A stretch of DNA of 64,000 nt from Casuarius casuarius (taxonomy: Eukaryota > Chordata > Aves > Casuariiformes > Casuariidae), in the NCBI GenBank assembly GCA_003342895.1, contig PTFA01000011.1, positions 1,570,629 through 1,634,628 of the forward strand, given 5' to 3'. The position numbers and the translations under genes were made by a program. Below, piece after piece: positions 57,101 to 64,000 of the stretch. A model generated the notes under the pieces. That model had not been told where the DNA came from and did not search any database. It saw nothing but the letters and a program-made list of their open reading frames with translations. Within the stretch, counting starts at the first letter, position 1. Every line of letters starts with the position of its first letter.

Positions 57101-60100
57101 GAACCGGTTAAGGACAAGGTTGAATTGGAGAAATGTCTCTCCTATCTCCCTGCAACTACATGTATACAAACTCTTAATTGATGTTAGTAGGCAGATAATC
57201 TTGGAGCACCTCATGTCACCAGTTTTTCATTATACTCATCTTCATTTTAAAAGGATTGTTTTGCTTAAGAATTAAAGGCATGAAAAGCAAAATAGAGAAA
57301 TGAAGTGTCCCATGTCTTTGAGAAAGAGGCTATTGCCAATCAGTAGAAAGTGGCTGATGGGTCTGTAATTGTGAACAATTCATAAGGTACTGAAAACTAG
57401 GACTGTTTCATTGAGTGTTAATGAAGAACATAGGTTAAAATCTCGTAACAGGCACCATTTTGATTGTTTCAGTATAAGTTAAAAACTGTTAAAAGTAATC
57501 TGCAAAAAGTTTGCAAAAGGAGGGGTCAGAGCTTAATCTTAGAATGCCTAAAGGTCTCTATGGGAGGCCTGAAAGTGTTTGGTGGTTCTTGTACATGCTC
57601 GTTTGTGTTAAAAATATCAAGAATTTTATTTTCTGTGACTTCCTTGACAGGCTAAAGTAGAGTCAATAACTGAAGAGGAAAGAATGTGAAATCTTTAAGA
57701 ACAAAGAAACAAATCTGACAAATCCACACCTTTCTTCCTGTTTGTTGATCAGGAATTTGAGTTTCATGGACGTTAACATAAAACGTAAAGACGCTAACAA
57801 ACCTTTTCCTGCTTTGACTGCTCAGGCCCCACCTCTCTAGTATCAATCAGTTTATTGATTGCTGTCCACAGGATTGTCCAACAAAAAATAAGAGTTAAAA
57901 TTCTGAAGAAAAACAGTACAACAGCATTTTAAATAAAACCTCCCTATAAACCATGGATGAAAAAATAAAATAAGGCATTGGTCTTTCCCTTGTGTAGATT
58001 GCTGTTATGGTCAAAGGTTCTCTCTCTTCTCATCTGTTTTCCCCACGCACATTAGGAGTCCTGATTAAGTCGCTCCCAAAGCTATGGCTTCTCAGAGTAG
58101 CCTTAAAGATTAATATTCTTGAGCTTAGGTAAATCATTCACATGAACATATATTTTTGGTAAGTTGCTTGTACTCATGTTGACAGTTCTGATACTATAAT
58201 GTCTTGACCACAGAGTTATTTGCTGTTCATTAATTTTGATGGGCAACATGCACTAGAAAATGGGCAGTTAAAAGACTTAGAGTGAATAATTAAAGAACAA
58301 ATAAAAGGTAATTGTTTTATCTTGGCAAGTCAGGTTTGACACAAAATTTGGGGTCTGTGGCAGCTGTGATTAAACTTAACCCAAAAAGAAGCATCTCGGG
58401 TATTTTTCACAAATTCCCCTTGATACAGTGTATCAGCCCCTACAGTATATGCTTTTCAGTGTTGTGTTACTGTATGAGAGTCCCATACAAGTGGAGAGAA
58501 ATGCATAAGTTGGAAAGCAACAGGTAGTGTTTAAAAAAGGCCAACCTCAGAACAAGAAAAAAATAAAGAAATCCTTAACTCTTTCAGTAGCACTCTTTGG
58601 ATTTTTGATGAAAGCTGAGATACGGTTGTGTCCTTTTCATGTTGGATTTTTTTTTCACAGAACCTTTTGGCTTGTAGAGTAAATTATAATACTCATTTGT
58701 TTCCTCTCTGATCAGTAACTTAGATTTTAGAAACAGGTCAAGGAGCACACATAGTTTGCATTCAGACTTTGTTTTTCACTGACAAGTCTTCTGTTTTTTA
58801 AGAGAAGTATTGTTACTGAGCTGTAGATGTCAGTTGTGCCAACGCACACATGCACTCCCTTTCCACACTGTTTCCCATGACTCTTCAAATAAAGTTCAAA
58901 AGCTCTCTAGCTGTTTTAAAAAAACCCTACTTGATACAAAAGCAATTGGTGCCTACCTTTTCTTTATTTCTTGTGAAAAGAAAGTTTATGTTGTTACGCT
59001 AAAAAGGTTCCAAATATACTTTTTGCGAAATTGAAATAAGCCAAGCATGATCTTACATATGAAGCTTTTCACTTGGTAGCTTAATGTGATAAACCAACAG
59101 ACATTCTCCTGTGCTTTCAAGTATGTTTTGATTATATACCTCCTACAGTTTTTAAACACAAAAAATTGTTATATGTGAGGTTCTACTGACTTGGAAAATT
59201 AAAATCAAGCTCTATCCTTTAAGATAACTCTGACATACTCTCTAAGGAAGGAAGTTTTATGCATAAAACTTGCCCTGAAAATTAGCATTCCTGTGCGTGA
59301 GCAGTAGAACTCTGAGACTATATTCAGCCAGAGAAATATCAAATTCTTTGCAGGGTAGACATCCATTGTTTGTATGTTTTGATGCTTAGGTGCATTTCCA
59401 TTCTAAACTGAACTACTCCTTTTTTTTCCTCAAGTTTGCAACTTTGTAAACATTGAGTAAAAGAAAACTCTTTACCTTGTAATCCTGTGTTGGTGGCAGC
59501 CTCTTTTATCCTGTTACTGAGGAACTCCTACAGACAAGCTCGAGTGCAGTCTGAGAAACATTGTTTTGAATACTTGCCTAAGTAATGTGTCTTGAGTGGC
59601 CTTCCGTTAAATATTTTCTGCGTGCCTTCTGCTTCCAGTTCTTAAATAGTTGTCCAGGGGTTCGTCTTCAAGAGCTGTGGTGTGTGTGAGAGAGCGCGAG
59701 AGAGAAGCCGCCTTGTGCAAGTGCAGTAGACGGCGAATTGATTACTCTCTGCTTGGGGAATCTGGTTCGGCCTGTTTGCAAGCCAGCCTTGCTCGGAGGC
59801 GGAGCACTCAGCGGCAGCGGCCCATAGCAGGAAGCGCTGAGCACCGGCTCCCTAGAGAAAGACCTTCCAAGCTGGACGGGTGGCACTGCCTGCCTAGGAG
59901 GCACAAGCGTAGGGCAGTAGTCACTTTATTCTGCACTGAAGCACACAAAACAAGAACAAACAAACAAAAAGAAAGCGGAGGCTAGTCATCGATCTATTCA
60001 TAAATTTAGTTGAAAGGGGGGAAAAAATCCAGCATAATAATGCCCTTCATCATCGTCAGGATATTAAAAGTATTTTAACTCCATTTAAAAGTTTGACCCA

Positions 60101-63100
60101 AAGGCTGAAAGGGGGCGAGGTGGGGTGGGGGTACAACATGGAATGCGTGTCCTGCGTTAAATTACTTTGGTTCTTGGGGAATATAATTTGGAGAGCTCCA
60201 TCTGGATGCGTTACTTACCTAGATGCAGCACTTCATGTGCATTTTTTGAATACGGTTGCTATCGCAACATGAGCACTGTGAAGAAAATGAAAGATAATTG
60301 CCTAAGAAGAGAAATCTTTTACTTTTCAAGATATCAGGGGTTAAAACTCAGCAGCCATTGTAACTTACAGGACAGTAGTATTGTATTTACACTGAGCTAT
60401 ACAGCTTACCGACATTACATTCTAGTTCAACTGTCGTTGGAGGAATATGTAGTCCAATAACTTCACAAATATTGCTGTTATTTAATCTGGAGGTGAGAAA
60501 GGAGTTGGCTATGTCAACAAGTCTGTGTTCAAAAATTTTCTTCTTCGGTCAGGTATAGATAGGAATTCACAGCACTGTTGAGAAATGCTTTTTGAGAGGC
60601 TGGGGGGCAGAACAGTAAGAGTTTCAGCCTGGGACAAAGATGCATTAAATGAACGAAGTAGATAGTTATTTTCAATTTTTTAATTACTTTCCATAGCTTT
60701 CCTAAATTTCATTTCAGTTTTTCCCTGGATTTAGCTATGCTTCTGTTTCATTTCCAAATATCGAGAGGACATTACTTGTTCTGGCTGGTTGGTGAGAAGG
60801 AAGAGTACTAGAGTATCATAAGCATACTGAACGTCATGGGTCTGTACGAGCTGAACAACAGTTAGGGACACTCTGTGCTAAATCGTACAGAGCAGAAAGT
60901 ACTGTAGAATTGCTCTGACTTCCTTGAGAAATGGGAATGGATTATCAAAGTGGGGGGTGGTGGTCATCTATCTCACAGTATATGAGATAAATAGTGACAA
61001 GCTGGGTTTATTTGAGCTGTAAATGCAACACAGTTTTCGCTTGTTACATCTGTGTGAGGTTAAAAGCTTTCTTAGCAGTAAAATAATTAAGAACTGAGGT
61101 TTTCGTACTACAATTCCGGAAAACTGGAGGGAATCTGTATGAGTTGTTAGATCAAGTCAAGGTGCTGACAAGCTCTGCTAACTATGAAGTAAATTCCTAC
61201 CATTGTTCACTCCCAGACAGGAATATGATAAATCCAATGTACTANCCTTAGTTTAACATTCCTTAAAAGCCATGTAAGTTAATGATGACGATTTGGGATT
61301 TCAGAAGAGAGGATACGGTGTTTGGTTCCAAAACCATCTACCATTGTATTCATGAAGAGCAAACATTTTTGATTTTATCCAGAAAGGTAAATTGGAGTTT
61401 TCTTGCAACAGAATTGCTAAAATTTCAGAACGTTATTATGGTGAAATTGCTTTATTAGAGAGAAGCGAGTACATTTTTCAGAATCTCTAATGCTACGCAG
61501 TACGTTTCTTTGCAGATTTTGCACTTAGTTTGGATTTTGATTATATAGAAAGTGCAAAATCACATTGCATTGTATGCTTATATTCCAAAATGTTCTACAT
61601 CAGTTCAAAGCAAACAGTAACCAATTTTCGTGCAGAAAAATAATAGCTTTGAACAGGAGTAGAATAATGCTGGTGAAATATTACTTGATACCTTTTCACA
61701 GTTCNAAGGGATTAGCCACGCAGCAATATTGTTATGGAGGAGGGTCTAAAAAATAACTAGCTTTTAATCAGAAACAGCTAATCAGAGAGAAAAGACTATG
61801 TATCCTATTGTCACCAACTGTTTTTGCTGAAGATGAGAACAAAGTTTGTTGACTTGACCTCTTCATGAAGTTCCGTTTATTTCTTACAGACATCTCAGAT
61901 CCTCAAGAAACATAAATGATTTCCTATGTATTTGTCTGTAAAAACATATTTTGGATTTCTATCTAAAATTCTCTATTTGTTACTAAAACTTGCTTGTAAG
62001 TTATCTCATAAAAATCAGACCAACATGACTGCAAGTTTACATTCCTAAATACTTAAAGTTTGCATGTTGCTAGGGAATGCCTGAGAAGATTTTAGCTTAA
62101 AGAAGTATGTTTTACATAATCACGCTGCCTGTAATCCATCTTGCTTTCTTGGATGGTGACCAATTTAAATCCAATTGAATAGAGGAATTGAGGTCTCAAG
62201 GATATACAAGTCCTGTGAGTTTCATGAAAATCATTTAGATACCTGAGGGAAATCTCAATCAGTGACAAGATCTTGCCTTTCTTTGAGAGGTGGTTCCACA
62301 CAGTTTCTAGCAGTCATTTTTGCTGTTTCTTACATACAGTTTATGTTATGCCTTTTAGGGCTTTAGATTGGAAACTTTTTCAGTCTCAGATGATACAAAG
62401 GAGTTTTCAGTGAAACAGAGATTCAAAAGTTAGTTTGTTAAAAGGAAATAACTTTCATTTCTGTGGTTAGAACGTGGTATCTCTAGGAGCTTGCTGAGAT
62501 GCAGAACTTAAGCATTGGGATGCCTTACAACTCTGAACAGCCCTCTTTATGTACATAATAGTCTTTGATAACAGGGTTGAAAGGAGTATAACATCCTCTG
62601 TTTCAAAACCTATGCCCATGTTAAAGTGTGAAAGAATAAATAACATTCTTTGGATGGTATTCCAGATGGGCTTTGTATGTTTTATAAGCTATATATTACT
62701 GGCAGTGGTGTTGGATGCATTTATGGAGATTATGGAATACAAGTATGATCAAGAATGATAGTCCCCCAAAATTAAGAAGATGTTTGTCTTCTGGATTCCC
62801 TTTTGCTAACGTATCTCTAAGAAATAAGACAATGATGGTACTTCATCTTGCAAATACTTATTTTGTGTTTCATAGGCTTTTTTTCTTCCCTCCATTTAAT
62901 AATCAAGTATGTCTTTTAGAGCCATTTGTGGAAGTTCCTCCCTCAGAGGTCTGTGTTTTCCTTAGGAAGAGCAGGTTCAAAACATTACATATCAAATTGT
63001 TTACAGTCAGAGAGAAATTCTGGATAGGAGACAGACCTAAGATGATCATGAAGCAGCATTTTGTAGGGGAATGCACATGATTTGGGAGGTTATGAAGTTC

Positions 63101-63564
63101 TGAACTTCAATCCATAGATCAAACAGATTGTTCTGCGTAGACTTAGATGTAAAGCAGTTCAGTCTTTTACCTTCATCTTCTTCACTATAAAATACAATTG
63201 CTCTGTCTATGGGTGCATAGTAATTATTTAATGTTCTTATCTCTGTTGAAGGTGGTGTATGGACAAACACATTTTTGTTAAGTAGAAAGAATAACTAAGA
63301 ATTAAAGCTGAAACGAGGTTTTTCCTCTTTACTTTCTCTTTCTTTTTCTCTTTCTCTTCTATTTCCTACTTATGTCAAAAATGTGGTTTTGGGGATCTGA
63401 TCTCTTTCTAACCTTCCTGGGTGAGGGTGCTAAATATTTCTTTTCTTTTAATCTTTAGGCTGGCAAATAAGCAGGACAGAGAAGGAGCTCTGTCAGAAGC
63501 AGATGTAATTGAGTCCTTATCTCTGGAAAAGCTTGTCAATGAACACAAGTGTCTGTGTCAAATT
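32382..63564 (+). CDS. ARL13B: ARL13B, ARF-like GTPase 13B (first four coding exons; 3' part outside window)
   Basis: ARL13B is an atypical ARF-family GTPase of the ciliary membrane, acting as exchange factor for ARL3 and needed for ciliary Hedgehog signalling; human mutations cause Joubert syndrome. Coding exons 32382-32440, 33922-33992, 37322-37571 and 63459-63564 join in phase to 486 bases, residues 1-162 (the human protein is about 428). Visible: palmitoylation cysteines Cys8-Cys9; P-loop GLDNAGKT (28-35) with Thr35; switch II DLGGG, where the usual catalytic Gln is Gly75, as in known ARL13B; Arg79 and Trp82, both human disease positions; NKQD guanine-specificity motif. One N at 37526 leaves a single codon unresolved. 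The coiled coil, proline-rich tail and ciliary-targeting motif lie beyond the right edge. Confidence 0.97.
33326..33348. repeat. Perfect 9-bp stem-loop with a nearby direct copy
   Basis: ACTGGTGGT (33326-33334), loop GCAAT, ACCACCAGT (33340-33348). A further direct copy ACTGGTGGTGC begins at 33303. Intronic; no known element recognised. Confidence 0.8.
33922..33992 (+). CDS. ARL13B: ARL13B coding exon 2: P-loop
   Basis: This 71-base exon follows a long T-rich tract and TTTTGGAG|. It encodes [20 protein letters not shown] and IQG, ending G|GTAAAT. The alternative AG four bases further would give an immediate TGA, so the acceptor is fixed by phase. Contains the Walker A motif that binds GTP phosphates. 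Confidence 0.96.
36880..36919 (+). repeat. G-rich tract in ARL13B sense strand
   Basis: A G10 run, a short GG, a G6 run and a G8 run lie within 40 bases of an otherwise AT-rich intron. On the transcribed-sense strand it could fold as a DNA or RNA G-quadruplex. Confidence 0.7.
37322..37571 (+). CDS. ARL13B: ARL13B coding exon 3: switch regions of the G domain
   Basis: This 250-base exon begins after CTGGCAG| and ends GT|GTAAGT. It encodes [17 protein letters not shown] (switch I with Thr52), [20 protein letters not shown] (switch II, Gly75 in place of Gln) and [16 protein letters not shown]. The base at 37526 is N (codon ANA), leaving one residue near MEETKQAM unknown. Confidence 0.96.
40608..40629. 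other. Assembly gap (22 N)
   Basis: Short N run directly followed by a C run and a T run, so the gap probably reflects a homopolymer problem. Confidence 0.98.
43131..43228. repeat. Imperfect 98-bp inverted repeat
   Basis: GGAGAAAACCC (43146-43156) and GGGTTTTCTCC (43192-43202) are perfect 11-bp arms. The inner flanks add T/A pairing (T runs against A14 at 43174-43187), and the outer flanks GGAAAAAAAA (43131-43140) and TTTTTTTTTCC (43218-43228) also pair. It could form a hairpin; it may be a degenerate terminal-inverted-repeat element or chance in A/T-rich DNA. Confidence 0.6.
45077..45107. repeat. T7-C-T23 homopolymer tract
   Basis: Nearly pure T tract ending in TAG. It imitates a splice acceptor in the ARL13B direction, but no coding sequence follows. 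Confidence 0.9.
45189..45247. repeat. AT/GT-rich microsatellite
   Basis: Alternating purine-pyrimidine sequence (TATATGTATATATACATATG type) of about 59 bases, interrupted and degenerate. Confidence 0.7.
47165..47182. repeat. A18 homopolymer
   Basis: Uninterrupted run of 18 A in the large ARL13B intron; no retroposed gene body recognised upstream. Confidence 0.85.
47675..48030 (+). mobile_element. CR1 LINE, 5'-truncated 3' end
   Basis: The stretch resembles the 3' tail of avian CR1 non-LTR retrotransposons: a 'tccagatttggactcc' block, 'aagaaagacattgaag', 'gagagagctgggtttgctca', 'ggggagatcttattactgtc', 'tacagctacctaatggg', and a 3' end 'cttccaaccgaagtcatt' followed by 'ctctgattctgta', close to the ATTCTATGATTCT-type CR1 terminus. 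It is in plus orientation, diverged, with no reverse-transcriptase coding left. The 86-codon open frame over it is a by-product. Confidence 0.85.
48754..48759 (-). terminator. Possible STX19 poly(A) signal (ATTAAA)
   Basis: TTTAAT on plus reads ATTAAA on minus, about 400 bases past the STX19 stop. The sequence after it is T-rich. It is the nearest candidate I saw; a canonical AATAAA lies only much further on (47373-47378). Confidence 0.25.
48802..48819. repeat. 18-bp perfect palindrome
   Basis: ATTAACAAT immediately followed by ATTGTTAAT, between the CR1 fragment and the STX19 3' side. AT-rich, possibly chance; the GTTAAT half resembles HNF1-type half-sites. Confidence 0.7.
49156..50034 (-). 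CDS. STX19: STX19, syntaxin-19 (intronless coding exon)
   Basis: Syntaxin-19 is a Qa-SNARE of epithelial trafficking that lacks a transmembrane helix and attaches to membranes through palmitoylated cysteines. The 292-codon frame (ATG 50034, TGA at 49158-49156) is close to the human length (about 294). It has an N-terminal three-helix Habc-type region (roughly 45-160) and a SNARE coiled coil (roughly 210-272) starting [20 protein letters not shown], with zero-layer Gln243 in [13 protein letters not shown]. The tail [15 protein letters not shown] contains seven cysteines. It lies antisense within the large ARL13B intron. Single-exon coding is normal for this gene, so it is not a processed pseudogene; the frame is intact. 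A 5' noncoding exon is probable (acceptor candidate GATTACAG| before 50116). Confidence 0.96.
   Translation of the reverse strand: MRDRLQELKLRAKELQLVGENSCATVQEEEQEEFEQQAIIYEKEPITERHLHEIQKLQNEINNLVEEVHKFSQQQQTLVSSMRRFSVLKKESNIAREIKIQAEHISKCLDELSKAVKKAENEHGPSSAIVRILTSHHAFLFQRYLNAMLSYNDAITAKQEKCRRFIVRQLEVAGKEVSDEEVNNMLQQGKWEIFNENLLTEVKITKAQLSEIEQRHRELVNLENQIKDLKELFIQISILVEEQGEMINNIEMTMNNTQEYVQTTREKFGLAVKYRKRNPCKAVCCWCCPCCR
51313..51347. repeat. GAAA-rich simple repeat
   Basis: About 35 bases of A-runs broken by single G bases, including (GAAA)n. Confidence 0.85.
56597..56680. repeat. Nested tandem duplication (50-bp and 18-bp periods)
   Basis: A segment beginning TGGCTAGGTGTTGACATAT recurs 50 bases on (56597 and 56647), identical over at least 34 bases. 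Within the first copy the block TATCTTCAAGGTGAAA is itself repeated in tandem, so the block occurs three times in all. Confidence 0.92.
59476..59950 (-). promoter_or_regulatory. Intronic GC-rich island: candidate STX19 promoter and 5' exon
   Basis: From about 59.65 to 59.92 kb the sequence becomes GC-rich with many CpG (GAGCGCGAGAG, GGCGGAGCAC, GGCAGCGGCC), unlike everything else in the 26-kb intron. On minus, ACAAG|GTAAAG at the low end (donor after 59476) would close a 5' exon that could splice to the STX19 coding exon. A TATA-like CTATTTAAG lies at 59641-59649 on minus (CTTAAATAG on plus). I recall that human STX19 also has a distant noncoding first exon. An alternative rightward ARL13B promoter is possible. 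Confidence 0.45.
59951..63458 (+). other. Large ARL13B intron, right part
   Basis: AT-rich intron ending in a C/T-rich stretch (about 63320-63365) before the exon 4 acceptor. Ns at 61245 and 61705. No gene signal. Confidence 0.75.
63459..63564 (+). CDS. ARL13B: ARL13B coding exon 4: NKQD motif
   Basis: This 106-base exon follows a pyrimidine-rich tract (about 63320-63365) and ATCTTTAG|. It encodes [20 protein letters not shown], then [13 protein letters not shown], and ends ATT|GTAAGT in phase 0. NKQD is the guanine-specificity motif. It is the last ARL13B exon visible. Confidence 0.96.
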
Positions 63565-64000
63565 GTAAGTACATTTTCAAATATATGTGTAATGCTTGCA
63601 AGGAGGTAAGTGATTGTGCCAAATAGAGTAAAACTGAAACTGGAGCCCTTCAGTCCCAGCAAAGATACAGCACATATATGTGTTTTGCACACAATCCTAG
63701 TATTCACTTTGTCATTCTTCTGGATCTGTTCAAGAAGAAATCTCTATGACTCTGCATTATGTGGGTCCTCAAAGTGTACTTGCTGGCTACTCTGAAACCC
63801 AGTAAAAAGATAGTTGCTGATGTGATTTAAAACTTGTTTAGTTGGAGAGCAAGTTTAGTATTCCACCTCTTTAGAAAGAAGTAAGAAGTGGGATCTGTCT
63901 ATGTTGACATTCAGGAAGGACCACTCTGTTCAGATGTGATGTTGGTCTTATTTCTGTTCATAGCTAAAACCATCATTTAGTCTGAGTTACCGTCTGGCAA
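63565..64000 (+). other. ARL13B intron after coding exon 4 (partial)
   Basis: Begins GTAAGT and continues to the window edge without a further exon. Confidence 0.85.

Larger units (their letters stand above)
50035..59475. other. Large ARL13B intron, middle part (probable STX19 5' intron on minus)
   Basis: AT-rich with no convincing exon. It includes a GAAA-rich tract at 51313-51347 and a nested 50-bp tandem duplication at 56597-56680. A possible STX19 acceptor lies just before 50116 on minus. Confidence 0.7.

Noticed and set aside
59650..59985. 111-codon plus-strand frame in the intronic GC-rich island
   Set aside because: It begins at TTG and not ATG, is Arg/Ser-rich and low-complexity, and is best explained by local GC richness at a candidate promoter.
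1..64000. tRNA, rRNA, CRISPR array, prokaryotic operon or viral gene
   Set aside because: No cloverleaf-type arms with a GGTTCGA-like box, no regularly spaced repeats, and no viral or bacterial coding signature were seen on either strand; the window is vertebrate genomic DNA.

Overview
The window is vertebrate nuclear DNA, most likely from a bird. Genes are split into short exons with GT/AG borders inside AT-rich introns. A 5'-truncated CR1 LINE tail lies at about 47.67-48.03 kb, and the introns are compact. CR1 is also common in turtles and crocodilians, so 'sauropsid, probably avian' is the safe statement. N runs and single Ns mark it as a draft assembly. Nothing bacterial, viral, CRISPR-like or operon-like is visible.

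Layout: (1) 1-27.9 kb holds PROS1 (vitamin K-dependent protein S) on the minus strand. Exons 1-12 of an expected 15 are readable with splice sites and reading phase intact (27875 down to 930). The last exons (rest of LG2) lie beyond the left edge. (2) 27.4-29.3 kb is a CpG island between head-to-head genes, interrupted by a 140-base gap (28971-29110). It carries CCAAT boxes in both orientations, a CACGTG E-box, a GC box and a compact inverted-repeat cluster. (3) From the island to beyond the right edge is ARL13B (ciliary ARF-like GTPase) on the plus strand. It has a probable noncoding first exon in the island and four coding exons (32382-32440, 33922-33992, 37322-37571, 63459-63564) giving residues 1-162. 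(4) The 25.9-kb ARL13B intron between the third and fourth coding exons contains STX19 on the minus strand, whose coding region is one uninterrupted 292-codon exon (49156-50034). A small GC-rich island with a good minus-strand splice donor at 59.48-59.95 kb may be the STX19 promoter and 5' exon.

The order PROS1 / ARL13B with nested STX19 matches the conserved vertebrate arrangement (human 3q11) as I recall it. The genes are neighbours and do not form a pathway. Protein S is a secreted anticoagulant cofactor and TAM-receptor ligand, ARL13B acts in the ciliary membrane, and STX19 is a palmitoylated Qa-SNARE. The rest is intron sequence with simple repeats, two local tandem duplications, a few inverted repeats and the CR1 fragment. 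I found no convincing novel system. The most useful leads are the shared promoter architecture, the candidate distal STX19 promoter, and lineage changes in the thrombin-sensitive loop of protein S.
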